Part shown: positions 43,291-52,323 of the stretch, piece by piece
How the letters are laid out: every line of letters begins with the position of its first letter
Position numbering within the stretch: position 1 is the stretch's first letter
NCBI GenBank assembly: GCA_900468805.1
Contig: UEIF01000035.1
Span: 62,001 to 126,000, forward strand
Reading direction: 5' to 3'
Source: Hyphomicrobiales bacterium
GTDB lineage: Bacteria; Pseudomonadota; Alphaproteobacteria; Rhizobiales; Rhizobiaceae
DNA length: 64,000 nt
Notes under the pieces: model-generated
Databases searched by the model: none
What the model was told of the DNA's origin: nothing
Seen by the model: the letters and a program-made list of their open reading frames with translations, nothing else
Program-made: the position numbers and the translations under genes

Positions 43291-43322
43291 AAAAAAAGCC
43301 GCGACGGCAAGCATCGCGGCTC
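43291..43322 (-). terminator. Intrinsic terminator of the MFS transporter gene
   Basis: On the minus strand an 8-bp stem AGCCGCGA / TCGCGGCT with a 9-nt loop is followed by TTTTTT and ATTG. It lies 22 nt after the MFS stop. Confidence 0.9.
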
Positions 43323-43343
43323 CTTGTTTGGGAAGTGTGAGCT

Positions 43344-44645
43344 TCAAACTTCTTCGCGGCCGGACAGCCGGATGCAGATCAGAGAGATCACGGCCGAGGC
43401 GGTGAGGTAGTAGCCGACATAGTTGAGGCTGTAGTTGGTCGCGAGCCAGGTGGCGATATAGGGGGCGAGCGAAGCCCCGAAGATGCCGCCGAGGTTGAAG
43501 GTCATCGAGGCGCCGGTGTAGCGCACCATGGTCGGGAAGGGGGCTGCCAGGGCAGCACCGATCGGACCATAGGTGAAGCCCATCAGGCCAAGGCCGATGA
43601 TGGAGCACAGGAAGGCGCCGGTCAGGCCTGACGTCAGCAGGCTTGCATAAAAGAAGCCGAAGATGGCGATGGCGATCGTCGTCAGGGTCAGGATGAGGCG
43701 ACGCGAGTAACGGTCGGAGAGCCAGCCGGAGAGCGGGATCGTCAAGCCGAAGAAGACCACGCCGACAAGCTGGACCACCAAGAACTGCTCGCGTGAGTAT
43801 CCGAGTTTCGTGGTGCCCCATGACAGCGTGAAAACCGTCATCAGGTAGAAGAGCACGAAGGTGGCGACCGCGATGAAGGTGCCGAGGATCAGGCTGCGCA
43901 GATGGCCGCGGAAGACCGTCGCGACCGGAACGGCGACACGCTCGTGCTTTTCGACGGCCTTCTGGAATTCCGGCGTTTCGGCGATCTTCAGGCGGACGTA
44001 GAGGCCGACGGCGACCAGCGCGAGGCTGGCGATGAAGGGAATGCGCCAGCCATAGGCGAGGAAATCCTCGTTGCTCATGGTTTCAGCCAGGATCAGGAAG
44101 AAGCCGGAGGAGAGGATGAAGCCGATCGGCGCGCCGAGCTGCGGGAACATGGCGTACCAGCTGCGCTTGCCGGGAGGCGCGTTTTCGGTTGCGAGCAGCA
44201 CGGCACCGCCCCATTCGCCACCGAGGCCGAGGCCCTGGCCGAAGCGGCACAGCGCCAGCAGCAGCGGAGCGGCGATGCCGATCGCATCGTAGCCAGGCAG
44301 GATGCCGATGACGACGGTCGACAGGCCCATGGTCATGAGGGCGGCCACCAGCGTCGCCTTGCGGCCGACCTTGTCGCCGAAATGGCCGAAGACCACGGCA
44401 CCGAAGGGGCGGGCGAAGAAGGCGATCGAGAAGGTCACGAGCGACTGCAGGAGCGCGGAGGTCGGATCGCTCGAGGGGAAGAAGAGGTGCGGGAAAACGA
44501 TGACGGCTGCCGTCGCGTAGACGTAGAAGTCGAAGAATTCGATGGTCGTGCCGATGAGGCTGGCGATCAGGACGCGTGCGGGGGAATTGACTTGCGTGCT
44601 GCTCGAAGGGCTCGGCGATACGGAGATCGCTTCTGTCATGTTCAT
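43344..44645 (-). CDS. MFS transporter, metabolite:H+ symporter (MHS) type
   Basis: A 433-residue transporter with twelve predicted helices. MHS features: 'LIASLIGTTIEFFDFYVYATAAVIVFP' as helix 1, loop 2-3 'GHFGDKVGRKATL', 'GQGLGLGGEWGGAVLLATENAP' in helix 4-5 and 'GWLSDRYSRR' in the second half. Related proteins take up citrate, alpha-ketoglutarate, proline/betaine or shikimate. The substrate is unknown. It is divergent from aqpZ and part of the segment that splits the dcw cluster. Confidence 0.92.
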   Translation of the reverse strand: MNMTEAISVSPSPSSSTQVNSPARVLIASLIGTTIEFFDFYVYATAAVIVFPHLFFPSSDPTSALLQSLVTFSIAFFARPFGAVVFGHFGDKVGRKATLVAALMTMGLSTVVIGILPGYDAIGIAAPLLLALCRFGQGLGLGGEWGGAVLLATENAPPGKRSWYAMFPQLGAPIGFILSSGFFLILAETMSNEDFLAYGWRIPFIASLALVAVGLYVRLKIAETPEFQKAVEKHERVAVPVATVFRGHLRSLILGTFIAVATFVLFYLMTVFTLSWGTTKLGYSREQFLVVQLVGVVFFGLTIPLSGWLSDRYSRRLILTLTTIAIAIFGFFYASLLTSGLTGAFLCSIIGLGLMGFTYGPIGAALAAPFPTMVRYTGASMTFNLGGIFGASLAPYIATWLATNYSLNYVGYYLTASAVISLICIRLSGREEV

Positions 44646-44850
44646 TCCAATCAGTATTTTTATCGATTTGCTTGGGAGGCTGCCGCTCTTAACGCAATTT
44701 TAAGGTCGAGAAAATGCCGGACACGCAAGAATATGACGCAAGCGACATCCGCTGAAGTGACAGGGCATCTCTCGATGCGGGTATCCGTCTTCCCAGGCTC
44801 ACCGCTTTTCTCAACCTTGCATCAGGCTTGCCGCGGGCTAACCCCGATTC

Positions 44851-44881
44851 TTGACCGGAATCGAATTGTATTTGATTTATA
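44851..44881 (+). promoter_or_regulatory. Possible aqpZ promoter
   Basis: TTGACC (44851-44856) with AT-rich -10 candidates at 44874-44881 (GATTTA or TTTATA, 17-19 nt spacing). A small hairpin TCCCT/AGGGA (44887-44901) lies just before the ribosome binding site AAAGGGG. It is plausible only. Confidence 0.4.
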
Positions 44882-44915
44882 AAAACTCCCTGGTTGAGGG
44901 AATAAAGGGGCATAT

Positions 44916-45602
44916 ATGCAAAAAAGTCTTGCCGCCGAGTTTTTCGGCACGTTCTGGTTGGTCTTCGGCGGATGCGGCAGCGCCGTGTTCGCGGCCGCCT
45001 ATCCCGAACTTGGAATCGGGTTTGCCGGCGTGGCGCTGGCGTTTGGTTTGACTGTCGTCACCATGGCCTATGCTGTGGGCGGTATCTCCGGCGGCCATTT
45101 CAATCCCGCCGTCTCTCTCGGCCTTGTTGCTGCCGGACGTTTTCCCGCGGCGCGGCTCATTCCCTATATCGTCGCACAGGTGATCGGTGCCATTGTCGCC
45201 GCTGCAGCGCTCTATCTCATCGCCAGCGGCAAGGCGGGTTTCGAACTCGGCGGGTTTGCCGCCAATGGATATGGCGAACATTCTCCGGGCGGTTATTCGC
45301 TGCTTTCAGCGCTGCTGATCGAAGTTCTGCTGACCATGTTCTTCCTGATCATCATCCTGGGATCGACCAGCAGCAGGGTGCCCGCCGGCTTTGCGCCGCT
45401 TGCGATAGGCCTGGGGCTGACGCTGATTCATCTCGTCGCGATTCCTGTGACGAACACCTCCGTCAACCCGGCGCGTTCCACCGGGCAGGCGCTTTTCGTC
45501 GGCGGCTGGGCGCTGCAGCAGCTCTGGCTGTTCTGGATCGCGCCACTTGTCGGAGGCGCGATCGGCGGCCTCGTCTGGAAAATCTTCGGCGATAAGGACT
45601 GA
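44916..45602 (+). CDS. aqpZ: Aquaporin Z
   Basis: A 228-residue MIP channel with six helices. Both NPA boxes are intact: 'GGHFNPAVSLGL' and 'SVNPARSTGQALF'. The filter residues look water-specific: an Arg follows the second NPA and a His is likely in 'IHLVAIPVTNTSVNP'. 'AAEFFGTFWLVFGGCGSAVFAA' opens the protein. It carries water across the inner membrane. AAAGGGGCATAT precedes the ATG. It lies just upstream of ddl with its own terminator, so it is not part of the ddl operon. Confidence 0.95.
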   Translation: MQKSLAAEFFGTFWLVFGGCGSAVFAAAYPELGIGFAGVALAFGLTVVTMAYAVGGISGGHFNPAVSLGLVAAGRFPAARLIPYIVAQVIGAIVAAAALYLIASGKAGFELGGFAANGYGEHSPGGYSLLSALLIEVLLTMFFLIIILGSTSSRVPAGFAPLAIGLGLTLIHLVAIPVTNTSVNPARSTGQALFVGGWALQQLWLFWIAPLVGGAIGGLVWKIFGDKD

Positions 45603-45628
45603 CTGCAAAATATCTGGACATACCATTG

Positions 45629-45659
45629 AACCCGCGTGGTTTTTCCGCGCGGGTTTTTC
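45629..45659 (+). terminator. Intrinsic terminator after aqpZ
   Basis: An 11-pair stem AACCCGCGTGG / CCGCGCGGGTT (one G-T pair) with a TTTTT loop is followed by TTTCGTTT. It separates aqpZ from the ddl-ftsQAZ unit. Confidence 0.9.
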
Positions 45660-45742
45660 GTTTCCCATCGTCCTCGCGGCCTGTCCGCTGCGATATTTGC
45701 GCGGTCGCGAGGGGCAGAAAATGAAGCGCGCTGAAAGGCGGA

Positions 45743-45769
45743 GTTAACGAAAGTAAACGATTCGTTAAC
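45743..45769. promoter_or_regulatory. GTTAACGAA inverted repeat upstream of ddl (possible CtrA site)
   Basis: Perfect arms GTTAACGAA (45743-45751) and TTCGTTAAC (45761-45769) are separated by 9 nt, about 110 nt before ddl. TTAAC half-sites are the recognition element of CtrA. On the minus strand TTAA-N7-TTTAC differs from TTAA-N7-TTAAC at one base. CtrA control of ftsQA is known in Caulobacter; here it is inference. Confidence 0.5.
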
Positions 45770-45878
45770 CATAATGATGCTCTAATGCACCCAAGTCAGA
45801 CAAAGGCCACGAACCGCGCAGACCAGCTCCGCGCAAGCCTCGGTTCTGCAAAGTGAAAGTTATTTTTTGGGGGTGTTG

Positions 45879-46805
45879 ATGAGTCGCGAACACGTAGCTG
45901 TCCTGATGGGCGGATTTTCCTCGGAGAGGCCTGTCAGCCTTTCCTCGGGAAAGGCGTGTGCCGATGCCCTCGAAGGTGAAGGCTTCAAAGTGACGCGCAT
46001 CGATGTCGAGCGCGATATTTCCGAAAAGCTCGCTGCTCTGAAGCCCGATGTTGCCTTCAATGCCTTGCACGGGCCTTTCGGCGAAGACGGGACCATCCAG
46101 GGCATCCTCGAATATCTGCAGATCCCCTATACGCATTCGGGCGTGCTCGCCTCGGCGCTTGCCATGGACAAGGGCCGGGCGAAGCGTGTGGCCGGCACCG
46201 CCGGCGTTCCGGTTGCCGAATCGCAGGTACTGAATCGCTTCTCATTCCCGTCGGAACATCCGATGAAGGCGCCTTATGTGGTGAAGCCGGTGCGCGAGGG
46301 TTCCAGCTTCGGCGTCGTCATCGTGGGCGAGGATCAGGCGCATCCGCCGCAGGTCATCGGCTCGGCAGAGTGGCGCTATGGCGAAGAAGTCATCGTCGAG
46401 CGCTACATCCACGGCCGCGAGCTGACTTGCGGTGTGATGGGCGATCAACCCATGGATGTCATCGAGGTGGTACCACAGGGCCACAATTTCTATGATTACG
46501 ACTCCAAGTATGCGTCGGGTGGATCAAAACATGTCTTGCCGGCTAAAATTTCACCGAAAATTTACCAAAAAATACAAACATTGGCGTTAAGGGCGCATCA
46601 AGCAATCGGTTGCCGCGGCGTCAGTCGGTCCGACTTTCGTTACGACGATCGTTTCTCCGAAGACGGCGAGCTTATCTGGCTGGAGGTCAATACCCAGCCG
46701 GGCATGACTCCAACCTCCCTTGTGCCCGAAATGGCCGGCCATGCCGGATATTCCTTTGGTGCATTTCTCCGGTGGATGGTGGAGGACGCGTCTTGTTTGC
46801 GTTGA
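45879..46805 (+). CDS. ddl: D-alanine--D-alanine ligase
   Basis: A 308-residue ATP-grasp ligase. It has 'VAVLMGGFSSERPVSLSSG', 'NALHGPFGEDGTIQGILEYLQIPYTHSGVLASALAMDK', 'VVKPVREGSSFGVVIV', 'GCRGVSRSDFRYD' and 'WLEVNTQPGMTPTSLVPEMA'. It makes the D-Ala-D-Ala used by MurF. The start at 45879 follows GGGGGTGTTG. The 3' end overlaps the ftsQ start by 13 nt. Confidence 0.95.
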   Translation: MSREHVAVLMGGFSSERPVSLSSGKACADALEGEGFKVTRIDVERDISEKLAALKPDVAFNALHGPFGEDGTIQGILEYLQIPYTHSGVLASALAMDKGRAKRVAGTAGVPVAESQVLNRFSFPSEHPMKAPYVVKPVREGSSFGVVIVGEDQAHPPQVIGSAEWRYGEEVIVERYIHGRELTCGVMGDQPMDVIEVVPQGHNFYDYDSKYASGGSKHVLPAKISPKIYQKIQTLALRAHQAIGCRGVSRSDFRYDDRFSEDGELIWLEVNTQPGMTPTSLVPEMAGHAGYSFGAFLRWMVEDASCLR

Positions 46806-47725
46806 CGGTCAAAAGGATAGGGCGCCCCAGCCGTTATGCCGAGCTTCCCGCTATGGAAGCCGACGAGCGCCGCGTGCTGCCGCGTCCGCTGCGCCGCGTC
46901 GTGCGCTTCCTCGTCAGCCTCGGTAGCGGCCGCATCCATATCCCTGTTCATACGGGGACGGTTTCGGCGCTCGGCTTCCTGGCGGCGACCGGTCTCTACG
47001 GCATGTCGCTCGGCGGTCATACGGAGGCCGTCGCGCAGGCAACGACCAGCGCTGTCGGCTTTGCCATCGAGGACGTGAAGGTTTCCGGCAACAATCAGAC
47101 CTCAGAAATCGAGATCTTGCAGCTTCTCGGCCTTGATGGCGCGACGTCGCTCGTGGCCCTCGACGTCGATGCTGCGCGCCAGAAGATCGCGCGCCTCCCC
47201 TGGGTCGAAGATGTCGAAGTCCGTAAGGTCTATCCGAAGACGATCGAGGTGAAGCTCTCGGAGCGTAGCGCTTACGCCATCTGGCAGCATGGCCAGGAAC
47301 TTTCGCTGATCGAGAAGAGCGGCAGCGTGATTGCGCCGCTTCGCGACAATAAGTTTTCGACCCTGCCGCTCGTCGTTGGCCGCGATGCCGAAACGGCTGC
47401 GGCGTCCATCCAGGATGCGTTCGCCAAGTGGCCTGACGTCAAGGGCCGTGTGAAGGCCTTTGTCTGGGTTTCCGGCCGTCGCTGGGACCTGCACATGGAT
47501 AATGGCGTCGTCGTCAAGCTGCCGGAAGATGATATCGACCAGGCACTCGCGACGCTTTCGAAATTCGATAAAGAACAACAGCTTCTGGAGCGCGATATCG
47601 CCGCAGTCGATCTCAGGCTGCCGGATCGCACGACGATCCAGCTGACGCCTGAGGCGGCAGCCCGCCGACAGGCAGCAGTTACGACGCGCACCAAGGACTT
47701 GAAGAAGGCGGGGCAGAATATATGA
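46793..47725 (+). CDS. ftsQ: Cell division protein FtsQ
   Basis: A 310-residue bitopic protein. It has a cytoplasmic basic N-terminus, one transmembrane helix (about 57-75), a POTRA domain ('FAIEDVKVSGNNQTSEIEILQLLGL' to 'VEVRKVYPKTIEVKLSERSAYAIW') and a beta domain. It scaffolds FtsB/FtsL in the divisome. The start is set at the TTG at 46793 because GGAGG lies 7 nt upstream and no ATG exists near the ddl end; the first in-frame ATG (46853) would lose 20 basic residues. It overlaps ddl by 13 nt and ftsA by 4 nt. Confidence 0.88.
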   Translation: MFALTVKRIGRPSRYAELPAMEADERRVLPRPLRRVVRFLVSLGSGRIHIPVHTGTVSALGFLAATGLYGMSLGGHTEAVAQATTSAVGFAIEDVKVSGNNQTSEIEILQLLGLDGATSLVALDVDAARQKIARLPWVEDVEVRKVYPKTIEVKLSERSAYAIWQHGQELSLIEKSGSVIAPLRDNKFSTLPLVVGRDAETAAASIQDAFAKWPDVKGRVKAFVWVSGRRWDLHMDNGVVVKLPEDDIDQALATLSKFDKEQQLLERDIAAVDLRLPDRTTIQLTPEAAARRQAAVTTRTKDLKKAGQNI

Positions 47726-49053
47726 GCTTGTTCGGTTCGTCCCATTTTGGATTGCCGCGCCTGAAGCCGCTTTCGTCGAAGCGGTCGCATATCGTTTCGG
47801 TGCTCGACATCGGCTCGACCAAGGTCGTCTGCATGATCGGCCGGCTGACGCCGCGCGAGGAAAGCCAGATCCTGCCTGGCCGTACGCACAATATCGAGAT
47901 CATCGGCATCGGCCATCAGCGCTCGCGCGGCATCAAGACCGGCGTGATCGCCGATCTCGATGCGTTGGAAAGCGTCATCCGTCTCGCTGTCGATGCGGCC
48001 GAACGCATGGCGGGGCTCACAGTCGAAAGCCTGATCGTCAACCTGACGGCCGGCCGTCTCGGCAGCGACATCTACACGGCGACCATCGATCTCGGCGGCC
48101 AGGAAGTCGAGTTGAACGACCTGAAGAAAGTGCTGTCCGCCGCCTGCCAGCAGTCGCTGCGCCAGGACCGGGCCGTCCTGCATTCGCTGGCGACCGGCTT
48201 TTCGCTCGACGGCGAACGCGGGATCCGCGATCCGCTGGCAATGTATGGCGATGCGCTCGGCGTCGACATGCATGTGGTGACGGCGGAACGCTCGGCACTC
48301 AAAAATCTCGAACTTAGCGTCAATCGCGCGCATCTTTCGGTGGAAGGAATCGTTGCAACACCTTATGCATCTGGTCTTGCCGCACTCGTCGACGATGAAG
48401 TCGAACTTGGCTGTGCGGCCATCGACATGGGCGGCGGCACGACGACGATTTCGGTCTTTGCCGAAGGCAAGCTTGTCCATACCGATGCTGTCGGCCTCGG
48501 CGGTCATCATGTGACGACCGACCTTGCGCGCGGCCTTTCCACTCGGATCGAGGATGCAGAACGTTTGAAGGTGGTCCACGCTTCGGCGCTGAGCAATTCT
48601 TCCGACGAGCGCGAACTGATCTCCATTCCGCCGATCGGCGAGGATGACCGTGATCAGCCTAGCCAGGTGCCGCGGGCTCTGGTTTCGCGCATCGTTTCGG
48701 CGCGCATCGAGGAGACGATGGAACTCATCCGCGACCGGATCCAGCGTTCGGGCTTCAGCCCGATCGTCGGAAAGCGTGTCGTTCTGACGGGGGGCGCCAG
48801 CCAGCTGACGGGTCTTGCCGAAGTGGCACGGCGCATTCTGGCCCGCAACGTCCGGATCGGTCGTCCGATGGGCGTCTCGGGTCTTCCGACGGCGGCCAAG
48901 GGCCCGGCCTTTTCGACGGCTGTCGGGTTGATGATCTATCCGCAAGTCGCGGACATGGAGACACATGCGTCACAGAGCAGCCTGCTCATGTCGCTTGGGG
49001 GTAATAACAGCCGCATCGCCCGCATGGGCCAGTGGCTGAAGGAAAGCTTTTGA
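47722..49053 (+). CDS. ftsA: Cell division protein FtsA
   Basis: A 443-residue actin-like protein with 'VSVLDIGSTKVVCMIGRL' (phosphate 1), 'GCAAIDMGGGTTTISVFAEGKL' (phosphate 2) and 'VVLTGGASQLTGLAEVARRIL'. The C-terminal 'RIARMGQWLKESF' is the amphipathic membrane-targeting helix. It tethers FtsZ to the membrane. Its ATG overlaps the ftsQ stop. Confidence 0.96.
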   Translation: MSLFGSSHFGLPRLKPLSSKRSHIVSVLDIGSTKVVCMIGRLTPREESQILPGRTHNIEIIGIGHQRSRGIKTGVIADLDALESVIRLAVDAAERMAGLTVESLIVNLTAGRLGSDIYTATIDLGGQEVELNDLKKVLSAACQQSLRQDRAVLHSLATGFSLDGERGIRDPLAMYGDALGVDMHVVTAERSALKNLELSVNRAHLSVEGIVATPYASGLAALVDDEVELGCAAIDMGGGTTTISVFAEGKLVHTDAVGLGGHHVTTDLARGLSTRIEDAERLKVVHASALSNSSDERELISIPPIGEDDRDQPSQVPRALVSRIVSARIEETMELIRDRIQRSGFSPIVGKRVVLTGGASQLTGLAEVARRILARNVRIGRPMGVSGLPTAAKGPAFSTAVGLMIYPQVADMETHASQSSLLMSLGGNNSRIARMGQWLKESF

Positions 49054-49109
49054 AATTGAGTGAATTGGCCGGCGTGGCGATGCGGCCAGAGAGAGAAGGA
49101 ACTGGTACC

Positions 49110-50813
49110 ATGACTATCAAGCTGCAAAAGCCTGACATCACCGAGCTGAAGCCGCGCATCACCGTGTTCGGCGTCGGCGGCGGCGGCGGCAATGCCGTCA
49201 ATAACATGATTTCCGCAGGCCTCCAGGGCGTCGACTTCGTCGTTGCCAACACGGATGCCCAGGCACTGACCATGACGAAGGCCGAACGGATCATCCAGCT
49301 CGGCGCCAGCGTTACCGAAGGCCTTGGCGCCGGTTCGCAGCCGGAAGTCGGCCGTGCGGCCGCCGAAGAATGCATCGACGAGATCGTCGATCACCTGAAC
49401 GGTACGCATATGTGCTTCGTCACCGCCGGCATGGGCGGCGGCACGGGTACGGGTGCTGCTCCCGTCGTCGCACAGGCCGCCCGCAACAAGGGCATCCTGA
49501 CGGTCGGCGTGGTCACCAAGCCGTTCCACTTCGAAGGCGGACGCCGCATGCGTCTGGCCGAATCCGGCATCCAGGAACTGCAGAAGTCCGTCGATACGCT
49601 GATCGTCATTCCGAACCAGAACCTCTTCCGGATCGCCAACGACAAGACGACCTTCGCCGACGCCTTCGCCATGGCCGATCAGGTTCTCTACTCGGGCGTT
49701 GCCTGCATCACCGACCTGATGGTGAAGGAAGGCCTCATCAACCTCGACTTCGCCGACGTCCGCTCGGTCATGCGAGAAATGGGCCGCGCTATGATGGGTA
49801 CCGGCGAGGCTTCCGGTTCGGGCCGCGCCATGCAGGCCGCCGAAGCGGCGATCGCCAACCCGCTGCTCGACGAAACCTCGATGAAGGGCGCACAGGGCCT
49901 GCTGATCTCCATCACCGGCGGTCGCGACCTCACCCTCTTCGAAGTCGACGAAGCTGCGACCCGCATCCGCGAGGAAGTCGATCCGGACGCCAACATCATC
50001 CTCGGCGCAACCTTCGACGAATCGCTTGAAGGCATCATCCGCGTCTCGGTCGTCGCTACTGGCATCGACCGCGCGATGCGCGAAGGAACCGACCGCACGT
50101 TCCAGCCGGCAACAAAGCCGATTATCCGTCCCTCCGCGGCCGTTGCTCCGGCACCGGCCGCAGTTCAGCCTGCTCCGATCATGCAGGCACCGAAGGCCGA
50201 CCAGATTGCACAGACCATTCGCGAAGCTGAAATCGCAATGGAACGCGAACTGGAAATGCCGGCCCCGCGTGCCGCTGCTCCGATCCAGCAGCAGCCGGTG
50301 ATGCAGGAAACCTTCCGTCCGCAGAGCAAGATCTTCGCTTCTGCACCGGAAGCAGCCCCGGTCATGCGCCAGGCTCCGGTACAGCAGGCTCCGGTCATGC
50401 ATCAGCCGGCTCCGACGCCGGTCATGCAGCAGCGTCACGAGCCGGTGATCCGTCAGGCTCCTGAACAGGTTCGCATGCCGAAGGTCGAAGACTTCCCGCC
50501 GGTCGTCCAGGCCGAGATCGACCATCGCTCGCAGCCTGCTGCTTCGCACGTCCAGGAAGAGCGTGGCCCGATGGGTCTGCTTAAGCGAATCACCAATTCG
50601 CTCGGCCGCCGCGAAGAGGAAGTCGCGCCGGAAATGACGTCTGCGCCGGCTGCCTCATCGCAGCAGCGCCGCCCGTTGTCGCCGGAAGCAAGCCTCTACG
50701 CACCGCGTCGCGGCAACCTCGACGACCAGGGGCGTGCGGTTCCGCAGGCCCGCATGATGCAGGAAGACGACCAGCTGGAAATCCCGGCCTTCCTGCGCCG
50801 TCAGTCGAACTGA
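49110..50813 (+). CDS. ftsZ: Cell division protein FtsZ
   Basis: A 567-residue tubulin homologue, longer than E. coli FtsZ (383). The GTPase core (about 1-330) has 'VFGVGGGGGNAVNNM', the signature 'GMGGGTGTGAAPVVA' and 'NLDFADVRSVM'. A long linker (about 330-545), rich in Pro, Gln and Ala, has repeated 'QAPVMHQP'-type units. The C-terminal 'DDQLEIPAFLRRQSN' is the conserved peptide that binds FtsA. The start at 49110 has AAGGA upstream, 56 nt after ftsA. Confidence 0.97.
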   Translation: MTIKLQKPDITELKPRITVFGVGGGGGNAVNNMISAGLQGVDFVVANTDAQALTMTKAERIIQLGASVTEGLGAGSQPEVGRAAAEECIDEIVDHLNGTHMCFVTAGMGGGTGTGAAPVVAQAARNKGILTVGVVTKPFHFEGGRRMRLAESGIQELQKSVDTLIVIPNQNLFRIANDKTTFADAFAMADQVLYSGVACITDLMVKEGLINLDFADVRSVMREMGRAMMGTGEASGSGRAMQAAEAAIANPLLDETSMKGAQGLLISITGGRDLTLFEVDEAATRIREEVDPDANIILGATFDESLEGIIRVSVVATGIDRAMREGTDRTFQPATKPIIRPSAAVAPAPAAVQPAPIMQAPKADQIAQTIREAEIAMERELEMPAPRAAAPIQQQPVMQETFRPQSKIFASAPEAAPVMRQAPVQQAPVMHQPAPTPVMQQRHEPVIRQAPEQVRMPKVEDFPPVVQAEIDHRSQPAASHVQEERGPMGLLKRITNSLGRREEEVAPEMTSAPAASSQQRRPLSPEASLYAPRRGNLDDQGRAVPQARMMQEDDQLEIPAFLRRQSN

Positions 50814-50833
50814 GAAAAGCACTTCTCCACAGA

Positions 50834-50871
50834 AAACGCCCGGGACCGAAATCCCGGGCGTTTGCATTTCT
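50834..50871 (+). terminator. Intrinsic terminator after ftsZ
   Basis: A perfect 12-bp stem AAACGCCCGGGA / TCCCGGGCGTTT with loop CCGAAA is followed by GCATTTCT. It ends the ddl-ftsQAZ unit, so lpxC has its own promoter in 50872-51074. Confidence 0.85.
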
Positions 50872-51074
50872 ATATGCCTGAATTCTAAATGTTTTTAGTC
50901 TGTGTGATTTCGTAACAAAGCGAAAGAAACAGTGATTTGGATTGCAGCGCGCGTCCACGTAAGTATGAAGCAAGCGAACTGCCCCAAGACTCCGCCTCGA
51001 GTGGTGCTGGGCAGCATAGAAGATAAGCGGACCGGTTGGCATCAACGGGTACGGAATAATAAAGGCAGAATTTT

Positions 51075-52031
51075 ATGGGCATTGGCTTGCTGGGCTTTCA
51101 GACGACGGTATCGCGTCCGGTGACACTTTCGGGCATCGGCGTTCATTCGGGTGCTGACGTTTCGATCACCTTCAATCCGGCCGAAGCCGGCACCGGCGTT
51201 ATTTTCCAGCGCATCCATGACAATGGCGACGTTACCGAACTGAAGGCTGTTTCCTCGCAGGTTGGCAATACCGATCTCTGCACCGTGCTCGGCTTCTCGG
51301 CTGCACATTCCGTCGCGACGGTCGAACATGTGATGGCCGCCGTTTATGCTCTCGGCCTCGACAATGTCGTGATCGAAGTCAGCGGCACCGAAATGCCGAT
51401 CATGGATGGCAGCTCGGTTCCCTTCGTCGAAGCCATCGAGCAGGTCGGCCTCGTTTCCCTCGGCGTCAAGCGCCGTTACATCCGCATCACCAAGCCGGTT
51501 CGTATCGAGCATGGCGGTTCCTGGAGCGAGTTCCGCCCCTATGACGGCACGCGCTTCGAAGTCGAGATCGATTTCGAATGCCCGCTGATCGGCCGTCAGA
51601 AGTGGGAAGGCGATCTCACCGCAACCGTCTTCAAGACTGAGCTGTCGCGCGCGCGCACCTTCGGCTTCATGCGCGATGTCGAGCGTCTCTGGGCTTCGGG
51701 CCATGCTCTCGGCTCCTCGCTCGAAAACTCCGTTGTCATCTCCGATGACAACACCGTCATCAATGTCGAAGGCCTGCGCTACGCCAAGGACGAGTTCGTG
51801 CGTCACAAGACGCTCGATGCCGTTGGCGATCTGGCGCTTGCCGGCGCACAGTTCATCGGCTGCTACCGTTCCTATCGCGGCGGCCACAAGATGAACGCCA
51901 ACGCCCTCAAGGCACTGCTCAGTGATCCCTCGGCCTATGAAGTGGTCGAGACCTCGACGCCGCGTCAGCGCGTTGCGGTTCGTGAATTCATTGCAGTCAG
52001 CGCTCCGGAATTCGCCCCCTGGTCGGCATGA
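51075..52031 (+). CDS. lpxC: UDP-3-O-acyl-N-acetylglucosamine deacetylase
   Basis: A 318-residue zinc deacetylase, the committed step of lipid A synthesis. It has 'QTTVSRPVTLSGIGVHSG', 'VEHVMAAVYALGLDNVVIEV' (first zinc His), 'MPIMDGSSVPFVEAIEQVG', 'RYAKDEFVRHKTLDAVGDLAL' (zinc His and Asp) and 'RGGHKMNANAL' (catalytic His). It lies 261 nt after ftsZ behind a terminator. Confidence 0.97.
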   Translation: MGIGLLGFQTTVSRPVTLSGIGVHSGADVSITFNPAEAGTGVIFQRIHDNGDVTELKAVSSQVGNTDLCTVLGFSAAHSVATVEHVMAAVYALGLDNVVIEVSGTEMPIMDGSSVPFVEAIEQVGLVSLGVKRRYIRITKPVRIEHGGSWSEFRPYDGTRFEVEIDFECPLIGRQKWEGDLTATVFKTELSRARTFGFMRDVERLWASGHALGSSLENSVVISDDNTVINVEGLRYAKDEFVRHKTLDAVGDLALAGAQFIGCYRSYRGGHKMNANALKALLSDPSAYEVVETSTPRQRVAVREFIAVSAPEFAPWSA

Positions 52032-52057
52032 CCTCCAGATACCAATTAAGGCCAGGG

Positions 52058-52084
52058 CCGCCTCCTAACGGGGGCGGTTTTTTT
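52058..52084 (+). terminator. Intrinsic terminator after lpxC
   Basis: CCGCCTCC / GGGGGCGG (one T-G pair) with loop TAAC and a run of seven T residues, 27 nt after the lpxC stop. Confidence 0.92.
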
Positions 52085-52323
52085 ATGGGGAAGGGCGGAT
52101 GGCGCGCGGATAGATGTTTTGCGGCATATATTTAGCCGCTGCCAGCTCGAATGCCGGTGAAAAGCCCGACATTCTCGGCGGCGCTGCCACAAAAATGCGT
52201 TAATGCGTGATCATTGCGTTGCTCTCGATGTACATTTGTGGCTAGAAACGCCAGCTAGGCGTGGCTGCTGTGGAGTGGACGGCGGCGGTGGGATTCTTTC
52301 GAATGGCTTATGCAAGGTCTGAC

